The notes: generated by a model not told the origin, from the sequence alone. 64,000 bases of DNA from Singulisphaera sp. GP187 (GCA_945871915.1 CAMBXO010000007.1:82491-146490); one strand, 5' to 3'. Shown: positions 1-8,842, counted from the stretch's first letter. Program-made: numbers and translations.

Positions 1-1478
1 CAGCAGTTGCGGAACTGGCCAAGCGACATCCCGACCTCTTGATGGTGATTGGAACACCGCGGCGCGTGCAGCGCAACGGGCGCAGGCTCGCGAATTCCCT
101 GGCCATTTGTCGGGATGGACGAGTGGAAGGTTTTTATGACAAGCGCCTTCTTCCAACCTATGACGTGTTTGACGAGGATCGATGGTTTGCACCTGGCGAT
201 CGAACTGCGGTGATTGATTACAAAGGCGAGCGATTTGGTCTGCTGGTGTGCGAGGACCTGTGGGGCGCGACCGATGTGCATGCTCGCCGCGACTATTCGA
301 TCGACCCTGTTGCCGAAACGATTGCTGCGGGAGCCACTGCACTTTTGCTGGCGAACGCCACGCCATTTGTTCTTGGAAAGCGAGCTCGCCAGTCACAACG
401 TCTGACTGAAATCGCTCGACACCATCGCATTCCTGTGTTGAGTTGCAACCAAACTGGCGCCAACGACGACTTGATTTTTGATGGCGGCTCCACGCTGGTC
501 GATGCGACAGGCCGAATTGTGGAGTCATGGCCACTCTTTGAAAGTTGCTCACGGGTGGTCGATCTGCGAGGCACATCTTCGCCCACTCCCGCCGCCGCTC
601 GCGAACCAGAACGAGATGTGATTGACGCGTTGGTCTGCGGAATTCGCGGGTATTTCCGCAAGACTGGGCATACCCGCGCCACGATTGGTTTGTCAGGCGG
701 AATCGATAGTGCACTGGTGGCAACTCTTGCAGCGATGGCGCTCGGACCGTCTGCTGTCACTGGAGTGATGATGCCCTCTCGATACTCCAGTGACGGAAGC
801 GTGTCGGATGCGAAGGCTCTTGCCGCCAATCTTTCGCTCGGCCGTTTGCTCACGCTGTCCATCTCTGATTTGCATGATCGCTTTCAGGCGCACTTAACGG
901 GTGCTCTCGGCGCCTTCGCGGGACTTCCGGATGAAAATCTTCAAAGCCGATTGCGAGGGGTCACCGTGATGGCCGTCAGTAATGCGGATGGCTCACTGGT
1001 TCTTTCAACTGGCAATAAGAGCGAATTCGCTGTTGGCTATGCAACGTTGTACGGCGACATGGTGGGTGGAATGGCGCCCATCGGCGATGTGCTCAAGACG
1101 CAGGTGTACGACCTGAGCCGTTTTCTGAATGCGCACTTTGCAAGTTTCGGCCTTCGCGTGCCGCCCATTCCGCCCGCGAGTCTGTCCAAGCCGCCAAGCG
1201 CCGAACTGCGTCCGGACCAGACCGATCAGGATTCACTTCCTGCCTATGAGGATCTTGATCGCGTGGTCACAGGATGGATCGAGCACGAAGGCGATCCGAA
1301 CGCGATTTCGCAGGCAACCGGGTTGAGCGTTGCCATGGTTGCACGTTGGTGCCAATCCATCGACCGCGCACAATTCAAACGGGATCAGGCTCCGCTCGTT
1401 CTTAAGATCGCTGCGAGAACATTCGGAAGGGGCCGGCCGATGCCCATTGCGGCGCAGTGGCAACCGCTTCCGAAGTGA
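1..1478 (+). CDS. nadE: Glutamine-dependent NAD+ synthetase, 3' part
   Basis: ATP-dependent amidation of deamido-NAD to NAD+, using ammonia released from glutamine by an N-terminal nitrilase-type domain. The reading frame is open from base 3, so the true start lies before the window; a TTG at 39 and ATG at 42 are internal. What remains is most of the nitrilase half (CEDLWG, with the nucleophile-type Cys, near base 249, and the LSCNQTGAND stretch near 438) followed by the synthetase half with the ATP-binding SGGIDSALV loop near base 695 and the STGNKSE motif near 1007. The order nitrilase then synthetase is normal for the glutamine-dependent form. Its last 77 bases overlap the convergent phosphoesterase gene. 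Confidence 0.95.
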   Translation, partial: AVAELAKRHPDLLMVIGTPRRVQRNGRRLANSLAICRDGRVEGFYDKRLLPTYDVFDEDRWFAPGDRTAVIDYKGERFGLLVCEDLWGATDVHARRDYSIDPVAETIAAGATALLLANATPFVLGKRARQSQRLTEIARHHRIPVLSCNQTGANDDLIFDGGSTLVDATGRIVESWPLFESCSRVVDLRGTSSPTPAAAREPERDVIDALVCGIRGYFRKTGHTRATIGLSGGIDSALVATLAAMALGPSAVTGVMMPSRYSSDGSVSDAKALAANLSLGRLLTLSISDLHDRFQAHLTGALGAFAGLPDENLQSRLRGVTVMAVSNADGSLVLSTGNKSEFAVGYATLYGDMVGGMAPIGDVLKTQVYDLSRFLNAHFASFGLRVPPIPPASLSKPPSAELRPDQTDQDSLPAYEDLDRVVTGWIEHEGDPNAISQATGLSVAMVARWCQSIDRAQFKRDQAPLVLKIAARTFGRGRPMPIAAQWQPLPK

Positions 1479-2160
1479 ATCCTTCACGCTCAGGTTGCTG
1501 CGAAGCCACTTGAAGAAATCGCTCGTCTTCGATGCAGTAACCCGTCAGTGAGCCACCGTAGGCGCACCCGGTGTCCACATTCACAACCATGGGCCGACCA
1601 TTTCGCCGCACAACCAACGGTTCATGCAGCGGTTTGTGTCCCACAATCAGCAGGCCATCGCTTCCGTCGTATTGCTCCCACCACGGTGTCTCGCCCGGCT
1701 CGGCCTTGAGATGAATCTTGTCATGATCGCTCGTTGCATCGAGACCGAGTTCTGGAATCACACCACCGTGGAGCACGCTCCATCCATTCCCTCGCAGACA
1801 GACACATTGCGCCGCTTCATTCAGCAATCGCCTTGCTGCAACCAGTCGATCGGCTCGCTGCAGCAGTCGAATTGCAATCGCCTCGCTGACCGGCAGGGCA
1901 TCCAGCGGAGCACCCGCATCGCGACGGCGCAGAACTTCAAGCAGCCGAAGATCATGATTGCCGCACACCAATTGCATGCGGCGGCCTTGGGCCCGGTGAT
2001 CCAAAATCAGATCCACCACCAGTTCCGGCTTTGGCCCCTTGGTGAAAAGGTCGCCCACCAAAATCACTCTCGCGTCGGCGCGTTCACGGCGGGCACGCGT
2101 GAGCAGATCGCCCAACTCGTCGCCGCATCCATGCAGATCGCCGATGACCAACGTGCTCAT
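1402..2160 (-). CDS. Calcineurin-like metallophosphoesterase (ApaH/PrpE/PP1-like)
   Basis: Predicted two-metal phosphoesterase of the bacterial Ser/Thr phosphatase or diadenosine-tetraphosphatase group. Its metal-site motifs appear in the usual order: GDLHG close to the N-terminus, GDLFTKG near residue 40, GNHD near residue 70, then the late VDTGCAYGG...TGY block typical of the family. No signal peptide, so it should be cytoplasmic. Its substrate (protein phosphate, Ap4A or other nucleotide) cannot be told from sequence. The start at 2160 puts GDLHG at residue 7, as is usual; an in-frame ATG at 2175 would add five residues. The 3' end runs 77 bases into nadE on the other strand. Confidence 0.88.
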   Translation of the reverse strand: MSTLVIGDLHGCGDELGDLLTRARRERADARVILVGDLFTKGPKPELVVDLILDHRAQGRRMQLVCGNHDLRLLEVLRRRDAGAPLDALPVSEAIAIRLLQRADRLVAARRLLNEAAQCVCLRGNGWSVLHGGVIPELGLDATSDHDKIHLKAEPGETPWWEQYDGSDGLLIVGHKPLHEPLVVRRNGRPMVVNVDTGCAYGGSLTGYCIEDERFLQVASQQPEREGFTSEAVATAPQWASAGPFRMFSQRS

Positions 2161-2256
2161 GCCAATAGAAACCATACTCGATCATCGGCAGAAAATCCCT
2201 GCGAACCGCAACTTCGGATGATGAAGACATGGTGAATTGCTTCGTAGAATCCCTGC

Positions 2257-4023
2257 GTGCCCATTCAGCTGCTTCCCCAAAACCTTGTGAATCAGATTGC
2301 CGCGGGCGAGGTGGTGGATCGGCCAGCCAGTGTGGTGAAGGAGTTGGTTGAGAATGCTCTCGATGGAGGGGCCACGCGGATCGAGATTCGGTTGCGGGGG
2401 GGTGGTCGAGACGGAATCGAAGTCAGCGACGATGGATCGGGCATTGCCGCCGCCGAATTGCCTTTGGCCGTGGCCGCTCATGCCACCAGCAAGATTGGCA
2501 CCCTGAATGATTTGATCTCGATCGCCAGTTTTGGGTTTCGAGGTGAGGCCCTTGCAAGCATTGGTTCGGTCTCCAACCTCACTCTGACCAGTCGCATGGT
2601 CACCGACCAACACGCCTCCGCCATTGAGGTGGACCATGGTCGCACATCGGCGGTTCGACCAGCCGCAAGCAATGTGGGAACCCGGGTCGAAGTCAAACAA
2701 CTCTTTGGGCAAGTTCCTGCTCGGAGAAAGTTTTTGCGAAGCGAACCAACCGAGGCCGGACGGGTGGTAGAAGTTGTGGAGTCGATCGCGCTCGGTCGCC
2801 CGCAAGTTGCATTTACCCTCTGGCAAGACGATCGCCAGACCATCGAACTTGCTCCCGAGCAGGATCCGATCCGGCGTGTCTTGGCCATTCTTGGGGATGC
2901 CATCCACGGCGAGCCGCTTGTTGTAAATCAAAATTCTGCTCTTTCGGCGGATTCACCGTTGTCTGTGTGGGGAGTGATGGCACGGCCAAGCGATGCAAAA
3001 GTCTCCGCCAAGGGACTGCGAATCACACTCAATGGACGACCCATTTCGGATCGCAGTCTGCTCCACGCCGTTCGCGAGGCCTATCGAGGTCTGATCGAAC
3101 CGGGTCGCACGCCCGTTGGGTTTCTTGCCATCGAAATGGATCCGCGTGAGGTGGATGTGAATGTGCATCCAGCCAAGAGCGAAGTTCGATTCAGGCAGCC
3201 AGCGGCGATCCATTCGCTGGTGCATCGCGCGGTGAAGACTGCCTTGCGTTCCGCCAACTTGATGCCAGAACTTCCATTGGGCGAACAAGTGTCGATGCAG
3301 GGCGGTTGGCGTGGTGATTCGATCGCCGCATCACAAAGTGGATTCGCAGGGTTTGATGTGGCCACCATGCGTCACGCACTTGGTGCAGCAGGAACCGAAA
3401 CCATAGTGGCGGGAATGCAGTCGCCTCACTTGCTTCCCATTCCGATTGCCGCCAAGCGATTCTTGCAAGCAGGAAAATTGTGGTTGATCACCAGTGACGA
3501 AGAAGGTTTGGTGATTGTGGATCAGCATGCGCTCCACGAACGAGTGATGTTCGAGCGATTGCGTGCGCAGATTCTTTCGGCACCACTGGCTTCACAATCG
3601 CTGCTGGTTCCTCGCATCGAGCCGGCGTCTGCGCAGCAAGTCGAACGGCTGGACGAGGCGCAACCGCTGCTTGAAAAGCTTGGTTTTGATGCACGGCCAG
3701 CTGGCCCGCGAAGTATTGCCCTGCACGGAGAACCCGTTTTTCTGATCGAACGAAATGTGGACTCAATGGATGTGTTGTGTGCGTGGCTGGGTCGCGACAC
3801 ATTTCAGGCATCAGGTGATGGCGAAGCGGTGCTGGCCGACGCGCTGGACATGATGGCGTGCAAAGCAGCCGTGAAGGCGGGCGATGGATTGAGTGATCGC
3901 GAGATCGCCGAACTCCTTGGGCAACTTGATTCGGTCGAGCGAGCCACCAACTGTCCACACGGCCGTCCGACGGCCATGCGAATTCCGTGGCGCGAAATTG
4001 AGCGTCGATTTGGTCGCGGGTAA
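2257..4023 (+). CDS. mutL: DNA mismatch repair protein MutL
   Basis: Couples mismatch recognition by MutS to strand incision. The N-terminal GHKL ATPase is clear: NQIAAGEVVDRP, ELVENALDGGA, DDGSGI, ATSKI and GFRGEAL all occur within the first 110 residues. The C-terminal domain has DQHALHERVMFE at residue 422, which fits the DQHA-x2-E-x4-E metal motif of MutL proteins with intrinsic nicking activity, plus ACKAAVK and CPHGRPT near the end. It is therefore likely a nicking MutL of the kind found in bacteria without MutH. The start is GTG at 2257; the 588-residue length is typical. It diverges from the phosphoesterase gene and converges with the prepilin-like gene. Confidence 0.97.
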   Translation: MPIQLLPQNLVNQIAAGEVVDRPASVVKELVENALDGGATRIEIRLRGGGRDGIEVSDDGSGIAAAELPLAVAAHATSKIGTLNDLISIASFGFRGEALASIGSVSNLTLTSRMVTDQHASAIEVDHGRTSAVRPAASNVGTRVEVKQLFGQVPARRKFLRSEPTEAGRVVEVVESIALGRPQVAFTLWQDDRQTIELAPEQDPIRRVLAILGDAIHGEPLVVNQNSALSADSPLSVWGVMARPSDAKVSAKGLRITLNGRPISDRSLLHAVREAYRGLIEPGRTPVGFLAIEMDPREVDVNVHPAKSEVRFRQPAAIHSLVHRAVKTALRSANLMPELPLGEQVSMQGGWRGDSIAASQSGFAGFDVATMRHALGAAGTETIVAGMQSPHLLPIPIAAKRFLQAGKLWLITSDEEGLVIVDQHALHERVMFERLRAQILSAPLASQSLLVPRIEPASAQQVERLDEAQPLLEKLGFDARPAGPRSIALHGEPVFLIERNVDSMDVLCAWLGRDTFQASGDGEAVLADALDMMACKAAVKAGDGLSDREIAELLGQLDSVERATNCPHGRPTAMRIPWREIERRFGRG

Positions 4024-4033
4024 TCGCGGGTCA

Positions 4034-4816
4034 TCAGCGAGGGTCGTAGGCGCTGTCGTCGTTTGAAAGAAAACCGTTATTGGGCCAGTCCATCAATGCC
4101 TTCAGCAATCCGGGTTGTGCGCGGATGCCTTGAAAAGGTTCACCCACACTCTCGACGTGCGCATCGAGCCATGCGACATGGCATTGTTCGCGGTGGCGAA
4201 ACGCACTTCCACCCGCATAGACCATGCCAAGATCGTTCTCCACCGTCGCACTTGGAGCTCGCATGAATTTGTTAGCGCCTCGCGCCCATCCGCCATCTGC
4301 AAACATGGCGGTCTCTGCAGTACGCCGCCATTGGCCCGGCGAAACTCCCGCACGCACTCGCTTCCATCCGTCCTTTACAAAACCGTCGGCGGTGGTTTCC
4401 GGCAGCAAACCCTCCGCAGCCAGATACGACGTGTTGTAGTGATAGCCAGTAAAGGGTTCGGTCTCGGAAACGTCGGGCTGCGGACAATCCGGACACTGCT
4501 GAACTTCCTGTGGCCGATCGGTGAATTTCCATAGCGATCCCGGCTTCGCCTGACCGTTTTGAATTTCAAAATCCCATGCCACCGTGCGCGACACACCTTG
4601 ACGCTGGTAATACAAGATCGCCGGCGGCACATGTCCCTGACTGCACGCTCCATAGTGATGCGAGGCAAGGACCATCTGCCTTAAATTATTCTTGCACTTG
4701 ACCGAGCGCGACGCCTGCTGTGCACCTCGCACGCCTGTGAGTGAGAGTGCAATAAGAACGCTGGTCACGCCAGCGACCACCAGAACTTCCACCATGGTGA
4801 AGGCACGTCGTTTCAT
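4034..4816 (-). CDS. Prepilin-type (DUF1559-like) secreted or pilin-like protein
   Basis: 260 residues beginning with a class-III signal: MKRR-AFTMVEVLVVAG, with the type IV prepilin cleavage site before the hydrophobic helix and Glu at position 5 of the mature part. The conserved 'ASRSVKCKNNLRQMVLASHHY' type block after the helix (around residues 32-52) and an H-x9-D stretch near the C-terminus (HREQCHVAWLDAH) are those of the large planctomycete pseudopilin-like family often called DUF1559. These proteins are membrane- or surface-anchored; their molecular job is unknown. Its ATG overlaps the stop of the upstream dockerin gene (ATGA), so the two are translationally coupled and both lie under the cobalamin riboswitch. 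Confidence 0.85.
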   Translation of the reverse strand: MKRRAFTMVEVLVVAGVTSVLIALSLTGVRGAQQASRSVKCKNNLRQMVLASHHYGACSQGHVPPAILYYQRQGVSRTVAWDFEIQNGQAKPGSLWKFTDRPQEVQQCPDCPQPDVSETEPFTGYHYNTSYLAAEGLLPETTADGFVKDGWKRVRAGVSPGQWRRTAETAMFADGGWARGANKFMRAPSATVENDLGMVYAGGSAFRHREQCHVAWLDAHVESVGEPFQGIRAQPGLLKALMDWPNNGFLSNDDSAYDPR

Positions 4817-5778
4817 CCGAATACCAGCATGAGGAGTGCAATGTCGCCAAAGTCCACAACGCCACTTCCATCCACATCCGCTGGGCCGCCCTCTTCGCCA
4901 AGACTCAGGAGCGCCAAGGCAACATCCCCAAAGTCGACGGTGCCACTTTGGTCTAGATCAAAGGGATTCGGCTGGGGCGGAACCACGGCAACGCCATCAA
5001 TCTCAGGACTTCCAACAGCGCCAACACGATGGCGAATGCGCACTAATCGAGCCGAAGTCATGTTGACGGATGCAAGATCAATGCCCGTACCGCCGGCTCC
5101 ACCGTTGTAGGCAAGAATCAATTCCACATACGAAAGTCCGAATGCGGTCTCCTCAGTCAGCAATGGGTCAACCGCCTGAAGAAAGTTCGTCGGAAGCGTT
5201 CCGGGCTCTTGGTCGTAGGGCCCCGCATCCGTCCACGCCATGGTTGGAAGAGGACCATCCGCGACACAATTTGGAATGTTGACCCACACCAATCCGTCGG
5301 TGCTGACATCCACTTCGCCGCCCTCGGTTGCACAATACGAAGGCACACCAGTCGGTGAAACCATGTCCGCAAAGAATGCGTTGCCATACACAATGAGGTC
5401 GATCCCAAACGGATGCAATGGATCATCTGTTGCGTCTTCGCCCAACTCCAGCACCAATGAACCGCCGGCACCAATCGACACAATTTGATTTGGCATGAAG
5501 GCAGGCTGAAACGGCGTGATGGTTTCGAGTGAGCCCGCGAGGCCTGTCATGCGATCTGGTTCGCCCAGCGCAGCTTCGGGCACACGGTGCCCAGGTGCGG
5601 CACCGGTTCCAGGTGTGTAACTGACAACACGGGATGCAAACCAATTTGATGAAACGGCGGCTGCGGGGAATTGAAATGCAGCAACCTGTGATTGGTCTTG
5701 TGCAACCAAGTGGGATTGGTCGCGAGCAACAAGAGTTGTCACCAGCACGGCAAGAATTGAAGCAATCGATCCAACCAT
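4813..5778 (-). CDS. Secreted protein with C-terminal dockerin-like repeats, under a cobalamin riboswitch
   Basis: 321 residues. A Sec signal peptide (about residues 1-30) is followed by a beta-rich region with 'FGIDLIVYGNAFF' and 'VDVSTDGLVWVNIP', a pattern seen in extracellular surface proteins, and then two Ca-binding dockerin-type repeats at the end (FDLDQSGTVDFGD and ADVDGSGVVDFGD). The start at 5778 was chosen because GGAGG lies 7 bases upstream; the longer frame from 5823 has no such site and would begin between the riboswitch and its RBS hairpin. First gene of a two-gene operon. The control by a B12 riboswitch suggests a part in corrinoid capture or in a B12-dependent surface process; this is inference and no known corrinoid-binding motif was recognised. 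Confidence 0.8.
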   Translation of the reverse strand: MVGSIASILAVLVTTLVARDQSHLVAQDQSQVAAFQFPAAAVSSNWFASRVVSYTPGTGAAPGHRVPEAALGEPDRMTGLAGSLETITPFQPAFMPNQIVSIGAGGSLVLELGEDATDDPLHPFGIDLIVYGNAFFADMVSPTGVPSYCATEGGEVDVSTDGLVWVNIPNCVADGPLPTMAWTDAGPYDQEPGTLPTNFLQAVDPLLTEETAFGLSYVELILAYNGGAGGTGIDLASVNMTSARLVRIRHRVGAVGSPEIDGVAVVPPQPNPFDLDQSGTVDFGDVALALLSLGEEGGPADVDGSGVVDFGDIALLMLVFG

Positions 5779-5785
5779 CGAACGG

Positions 5786-5806
5786 CCTCCGAAGTTGGTG
5801 CGGAGG
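5786..5806 (-). promoter_or_regulatory. Hairpin masking the ribosome binding site (riboswitch expression platform)
   Basis: On the minus strand CCTCCG (5806-5801) can pair with CGGAGG (5791-5786), leaving a 9-base loop. The 3' arm contains the GGAGG Shine-Dalgarno sequence of the dockerin gene. This is the layout of a translational OFF switch below the cobalamin aptamer. Confidence 0.7.
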
Positions 5807-5845
5807 TGTGCCAGAAGCCCCATGTCGCGGGAGCCAAGGCCGAAG

Positions 5846-6060
5846 GTCGAGGTAGGTCTTCCGGCTTCGGGTCCACGCTGCCTGCCTTCCCAACCTGTTT
5901 GGCAGGTCAGTGGCTTTCAGGCAGCGCTTCGCGGAGTGTTTGCTCCGCGCCCGTTACGGCGGCGCGTCCACGGCGGATTTGAACCGCCTTCCCTCATCCA
6001 GAAAACGGCTGATGGCTGCCTCTGGACGGTGCTTGGGATCCTCCCCCAAGACACCTCGAC
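5846..6060 (-). ncRNA. Cobalamin (B12) riboswitch aptamer
   Basis: Read on the minus strand, the segment opens with GTCGAGGT (6060-6053) and closes with ACCTCGAC (5853-5846), a perfect 8-bp P1 stem. Between them are the conserved elements of the Rfam cobalamin class in the right order: GGGAA followed by a GGCGG/CCGCC stem near 5990-5970 and GCCGTAACGG near 5960-5950, the GCCACTG block at 5914-5908, GGGAAGGC near 5892-5885, and the B12 box GAAGCCGGAAGACCTACC at 5868-5851. It sits 67 bases upstream of the dockerin-type gene and points towards it. The match to the class consensus is from memory; a covariance-model search was not run. Confidence 0.9.
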
Positions 6061-6160
6061 GCGACCAGCATACCTACGTTCCTCTTCACGCAATTGGATT
6101 GAATTCGGTAGATTGTCGAGTCCGCGGCGCACGACCGCGCAAACTCTGGAGACCCCACGG

Positions 6161-8686
6161 ATGCCATCTGTTCTTGCGATCATTGTGACTTCTTCGCTTG
6201 CTTTCCTTTCGACTGCCTACGCGCAGCAGGATCCACCCATGGATCCGCCAGCCGCCACGGCGCCCGATGCAGATCTTGAAGCCTTGCCCGAAGCTTTGCG
6301 AGCGCAGGCGAGTCAAGCACTGGCGATGATGAAACTGGATGCCATCACCGATCCCAATATGTTGCAGCAGGCCTTGACTGCCTTGCAGGCGCAAGCCGCG
6401 CAGGTGCCCGAGCAGGCGAAGCCGCTGATTGAATTCCTTGCCAAAAAATTACAGGCTCGAATTGCGGCGTTGCAGGCGAGTGGTGGTGCCACCGATGCAC
6501 CGGCTGCTTCTGATGCACCGGCGGATTCCAACGCTCCCGCGCGGCCCGATGCCGCAGCGCAGCCAGACTCTAACGCCACCAAGTCCACTGCCGACACTGA
6601 GTCAGCGGATCAGGCCGAGGCTGCCGCGATGCAAGAAGTCGCCGCTTCCCCTGAGGCGAAAGAGGCCCTCGACACATTCATGCATGGAATTCTCATCGGC
6701 CGCGCCGACATTTCTAAGGCATCTGCAGAAATTTTGCTTGCAGACTCTGTGACGCCGCAGCAGTTGGCGGATCTTGTGGATCGTGCGGAACTTGGCGAGC
6801 GTTTCGATCGGGCCATGGGTGCAAGCAGCCAAATGCAGGGTATTGCACAACTGGCTCAAGCGGTGAATGCCAAACTCTTTCAAGGCCGGCTGCTGCTGGC
6901 GCGTGATTCCAGTCGCGTCATTAGGGCGGTGGCCATGCTCACGGGCACGCTGCGTCAACAGTCCATGGGTCTAAAGATCTTGGAGAGTGCCGGCGCGTAT
7001 GCATCGCGGTACCTCTTAAAGGCGCTCACCGAGAGCAATGATTCGCAAATGGAACTGATGGCCGCGCGAGCCTTGACCACGATCGGTCGAGTGGTGGTGG
7101 TGCCGCTCTGCACGGCGTTACCTCAACTGCCGCCGGGTCAGCAGGTGCGCGTGTGTCAGGTTCTTGCGGATATTGGCTCCAAAGTTGCCGCGCCATCGCT
7201 GGCCACCTTGGTTGCACAGGCGGGTGTAACACAGGATGTCAAAGAAGCCGCCACCTCGGCGCTGCGTCGCATTGGTGTGGCTGAACTGGACCCCGCGGTC
7301 TTGTGGACGGCCCTTGCAAGACTTTCATTCGTCGGTGGAGATGGATTACTTCCGTATCCAGAAGATCCTCAGCAATTGATCTGGTCGTTTGATCCAAGTC
7401 AGGGACTCATGCCAACGGCGGTGGCCACGATTGGATATCTCGACCTGATGGCGCAGCGTTACGCCACGCATTCCATGCAAATGGATTCCAGTGGCGGGGC
7501 AGCCTTGTCCATCTATCTTGCTGCCGGGCTGCGTTTGCAAGCGATGGAATTGGGCATTGGAGATGATGGAGGTTTGACACCATCGGAGTTGACGCTGGCC
7601 GCGGGGTCGACCATTGCACAGCAAGTGCTCTCGCTTGGAATTGAAATCCGAGATCCGGGTTTGCAGCGGAGTGCCATTCAAGCGTTGTCGATGACGGCAG
7701 GAACTTCTCTGTTGACTCAGGGCGGCGAACGCAATCCGTTGGTGATGTGCCTTGATAGCGGCAATCGCCGAGTGCGGGCCGAAGCCGCGTTGGCGTTGGC
7801 ACGAGCCATGCCTTCCGCAAGTTTTTCAAGGTCTGATGCCGTGGTGCCCATCTTGGCTGGAGCGTTGCGAGCGGGTGGAAAACCTGCAGCAGCCATTGTT
7901 TCTGCGCACGATGAGGATCGCCGGAATTTTGAGGCGTGGCTCACGGCTGCAGGCTTTGAGGTCTTGGGGTCGGATGCCTCGGTTTCAGCCATGCGAGGAA
8001 CCATCGCCGGTCGCGGTTCTCCGGATCTGGTGGTGATTGCTGGAAGTGCTTCCGAAGTCAGCAATGGTGCGAGCGAACTTCGCGGGAATGCCGTGACCAG
8101 TGGTTCATTGCTGCTTGCTGGTGTTTCCGAAATTGAAGTGACTCGCGTGGACCGTTCCGTGCGTGATGATCCATCAGCCAATATTTGGTTTCTCGGAAAT
8201 ACGCCTGAGTCATTTGCCGGCGCGGTGGGTGTGCTCATGAATCGCAGCGGTGGCGGTGCCATGACTGGTGACGACATGCTGACGCTTTCCATGCAGGCGG
8301 CCGACGCATTGATCGCATTGGGGCGGGCGGGCGGCGGAGTGTTCCGAATGGCCGATGGAGAGGCCGCGCTGCTTTCAGGACTCTCATCGCAGCAAGGCGA
8401 ATTGCGTATCAAGATTGCCGAAGTTCTCTCTCTGATTCCTTCTGAATCTGCGCAGCGAGCGCTCCTGTCCAACGGTCTTTCCGTTCAAAGTCCCGATCGA
8501 AGCATCATGCTTCGCTTTGCAGCAGCCAGCGCGAGACGCTTTGGTGACAAGGCCGAGCCTGCACAAGTGGATCGACTTCGAGCCTTGCTTGTTGAAAGCA
8601 AGGGAGCCAATGCTGCAGCGGCAGCGGAGTGCTATGGCGCTCTGAATTTGGGTCCGAACGAATCGGTGAAACTTATTTTGAAGTAA
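6161..8686 (+). CDS. Secreted HEAT-repeat protein
   Basis: 841 residues with a Sec signal peptide ending at AYAQQ (about residue 21), then a low-complexity Ala/Pro/Asp-rich stretch (about 100-150) and a long run of helical HEAT-like repeats. Around residues 570-650 there is a short alpha/beta segment (AAIVSAHDEDRRNFEAWL ... PDLVVIAGS) that resembles a degenerate response-regulator receiver fold, followed by more helical repeats. It should act outside the cytoplasm as a scaffold; no enzyme motif was seen. The start at 6161 has GGAG 8 bases upstream. The frame is open back to 5795, but that part crosses the riboswitch on the other strand and is not expected to be translated. Confidence 0.75.
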   Translation: MPSVLAIIVTSSLAFLSTAYAQQDPPMDPPAATAPDADLEALPEALRAQASQALAMMKLDAITDPNMLQQALTALQAQAAQVPEQAKPLIEFLAKKLQARIAALQASGGATDAPAASDAPADSNAPARPDAAAQPDSNATKSTADTESADQAEAAAMQEVAASPEAKEALDTFMHGILIGRADISKASAEILLADSVTPQQLADLVDRAELGERFDRAMGASSQMQGIAQLAQAVNAKLFQGRLLLARDSSRVIRAVAMLTGTLRQQSMGLKILESAGAYASRYLLKALTESNDSQMELMAARALTTIGRVVVVPLCTALPQLPPGQQVRVCQVLADIGSKVAAPSLATLVAQAGVTQDVKEAATSALRRIGVAELDPAVLWTALARLSFVGGDGLLPYPEDPQQLIWSFDPSQGLMPTAVATIGYLDLMAQRYATHSMQMDSSGGAALSIYLAAGLRLQAMELGIGDDGGLTPSELTLAAGSTIAQQVLSLGIEIRDPGLQRSAIQALSMTAGTSLLTQGGERNPLVMCLDSGNRRVRAEAALALARAMPSASFSRSDAVVPILAGALRAGGKPAAAIVSAHDEDRRNFEAWLTAAGFEVLGSDASVSAMRGTIAGRGSPDLVVIAGSASEVSNGASELRGNAVTSGSLLLAGVSEIEVTRVDRSVRDDPSANIWFLGNTPESFAGAVGVLMNRSGGGAMTGDDMLTLSMQAADALIALGRAGGGVFRMADGEAALLSGLSSQQGELRIKIAEVLSLIPSESAQRALLSNGLSVQSPDRSIMLRFAAASARRFGDKAEPAQVDRLRALLVESKGANAAAAAECYGALNLGPNESVKLILK

Positions 8687-8718
8687 TCGAATCGAGTTGG
8701 TGAGACTTCTTGTGAAGG

Positions 8719-8734
8719 AATCGCGTTAGCGATT
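8719..8734. terminator. Possible weak terminator hairpin after the HEAT-repeat gene
   Basis: AATCGC-GTTA-GCGATT inverted repeat 33 bases after the stop codon, followed by only a short T-containing run. It lies between the HEAT gene and the tRNA gene and could serve either. Weak support. Confidence 0.3.
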
Positions 8735-8771
8735 TCGAATTTCCCGAATCGAGCCGTTGCAGCGATTGAAA

Positions 8772-8842
8772 GCCACCTACGGGATTTGAACCCGTGACCT
8801 GAGCTTTACGAAAGCTCCGCTCTACCACTGAGCTAAGGTGGC
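8772..8842 (-). tRNA. tRNA-Thr (CGT)
   Basis: The minus strand folds as a full cloverleaf: acceptor GCCACCT/AGGTGGC, D-stem GCTC/GAGC, anticodon stem GAGCT/AGCTC with loop TTCGTAA, and T-arm ACGGG-TTCAAAT-CCCGT. Anticodon CGT reads ACG (Thr). CCA is not encoded. Confidence 0.95.

Noticed and set aside
1624..2235. 203-residue open frame antisense to the phosphoesterase
   Set aside because: Covers the phosphoesterase gene whose metal-site motifs are intact; composition is that of an antisense frame.
5970..5990. tRNA-like T-arm (GGCGG-TTCAAAT-CCGCC) on the minus strand
   Set aside because: No acceptor, D or anticodon arms fit around it; the stem belongs to the cobalamin riboswitch core.
5795..6160. 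Open frame extending the HEAT-repeat gene upstream to 5795
   Set aside because: It runs antisense through the cobalamin aptamer; the Sec signal peptide and GGAG site support the start at 6161.
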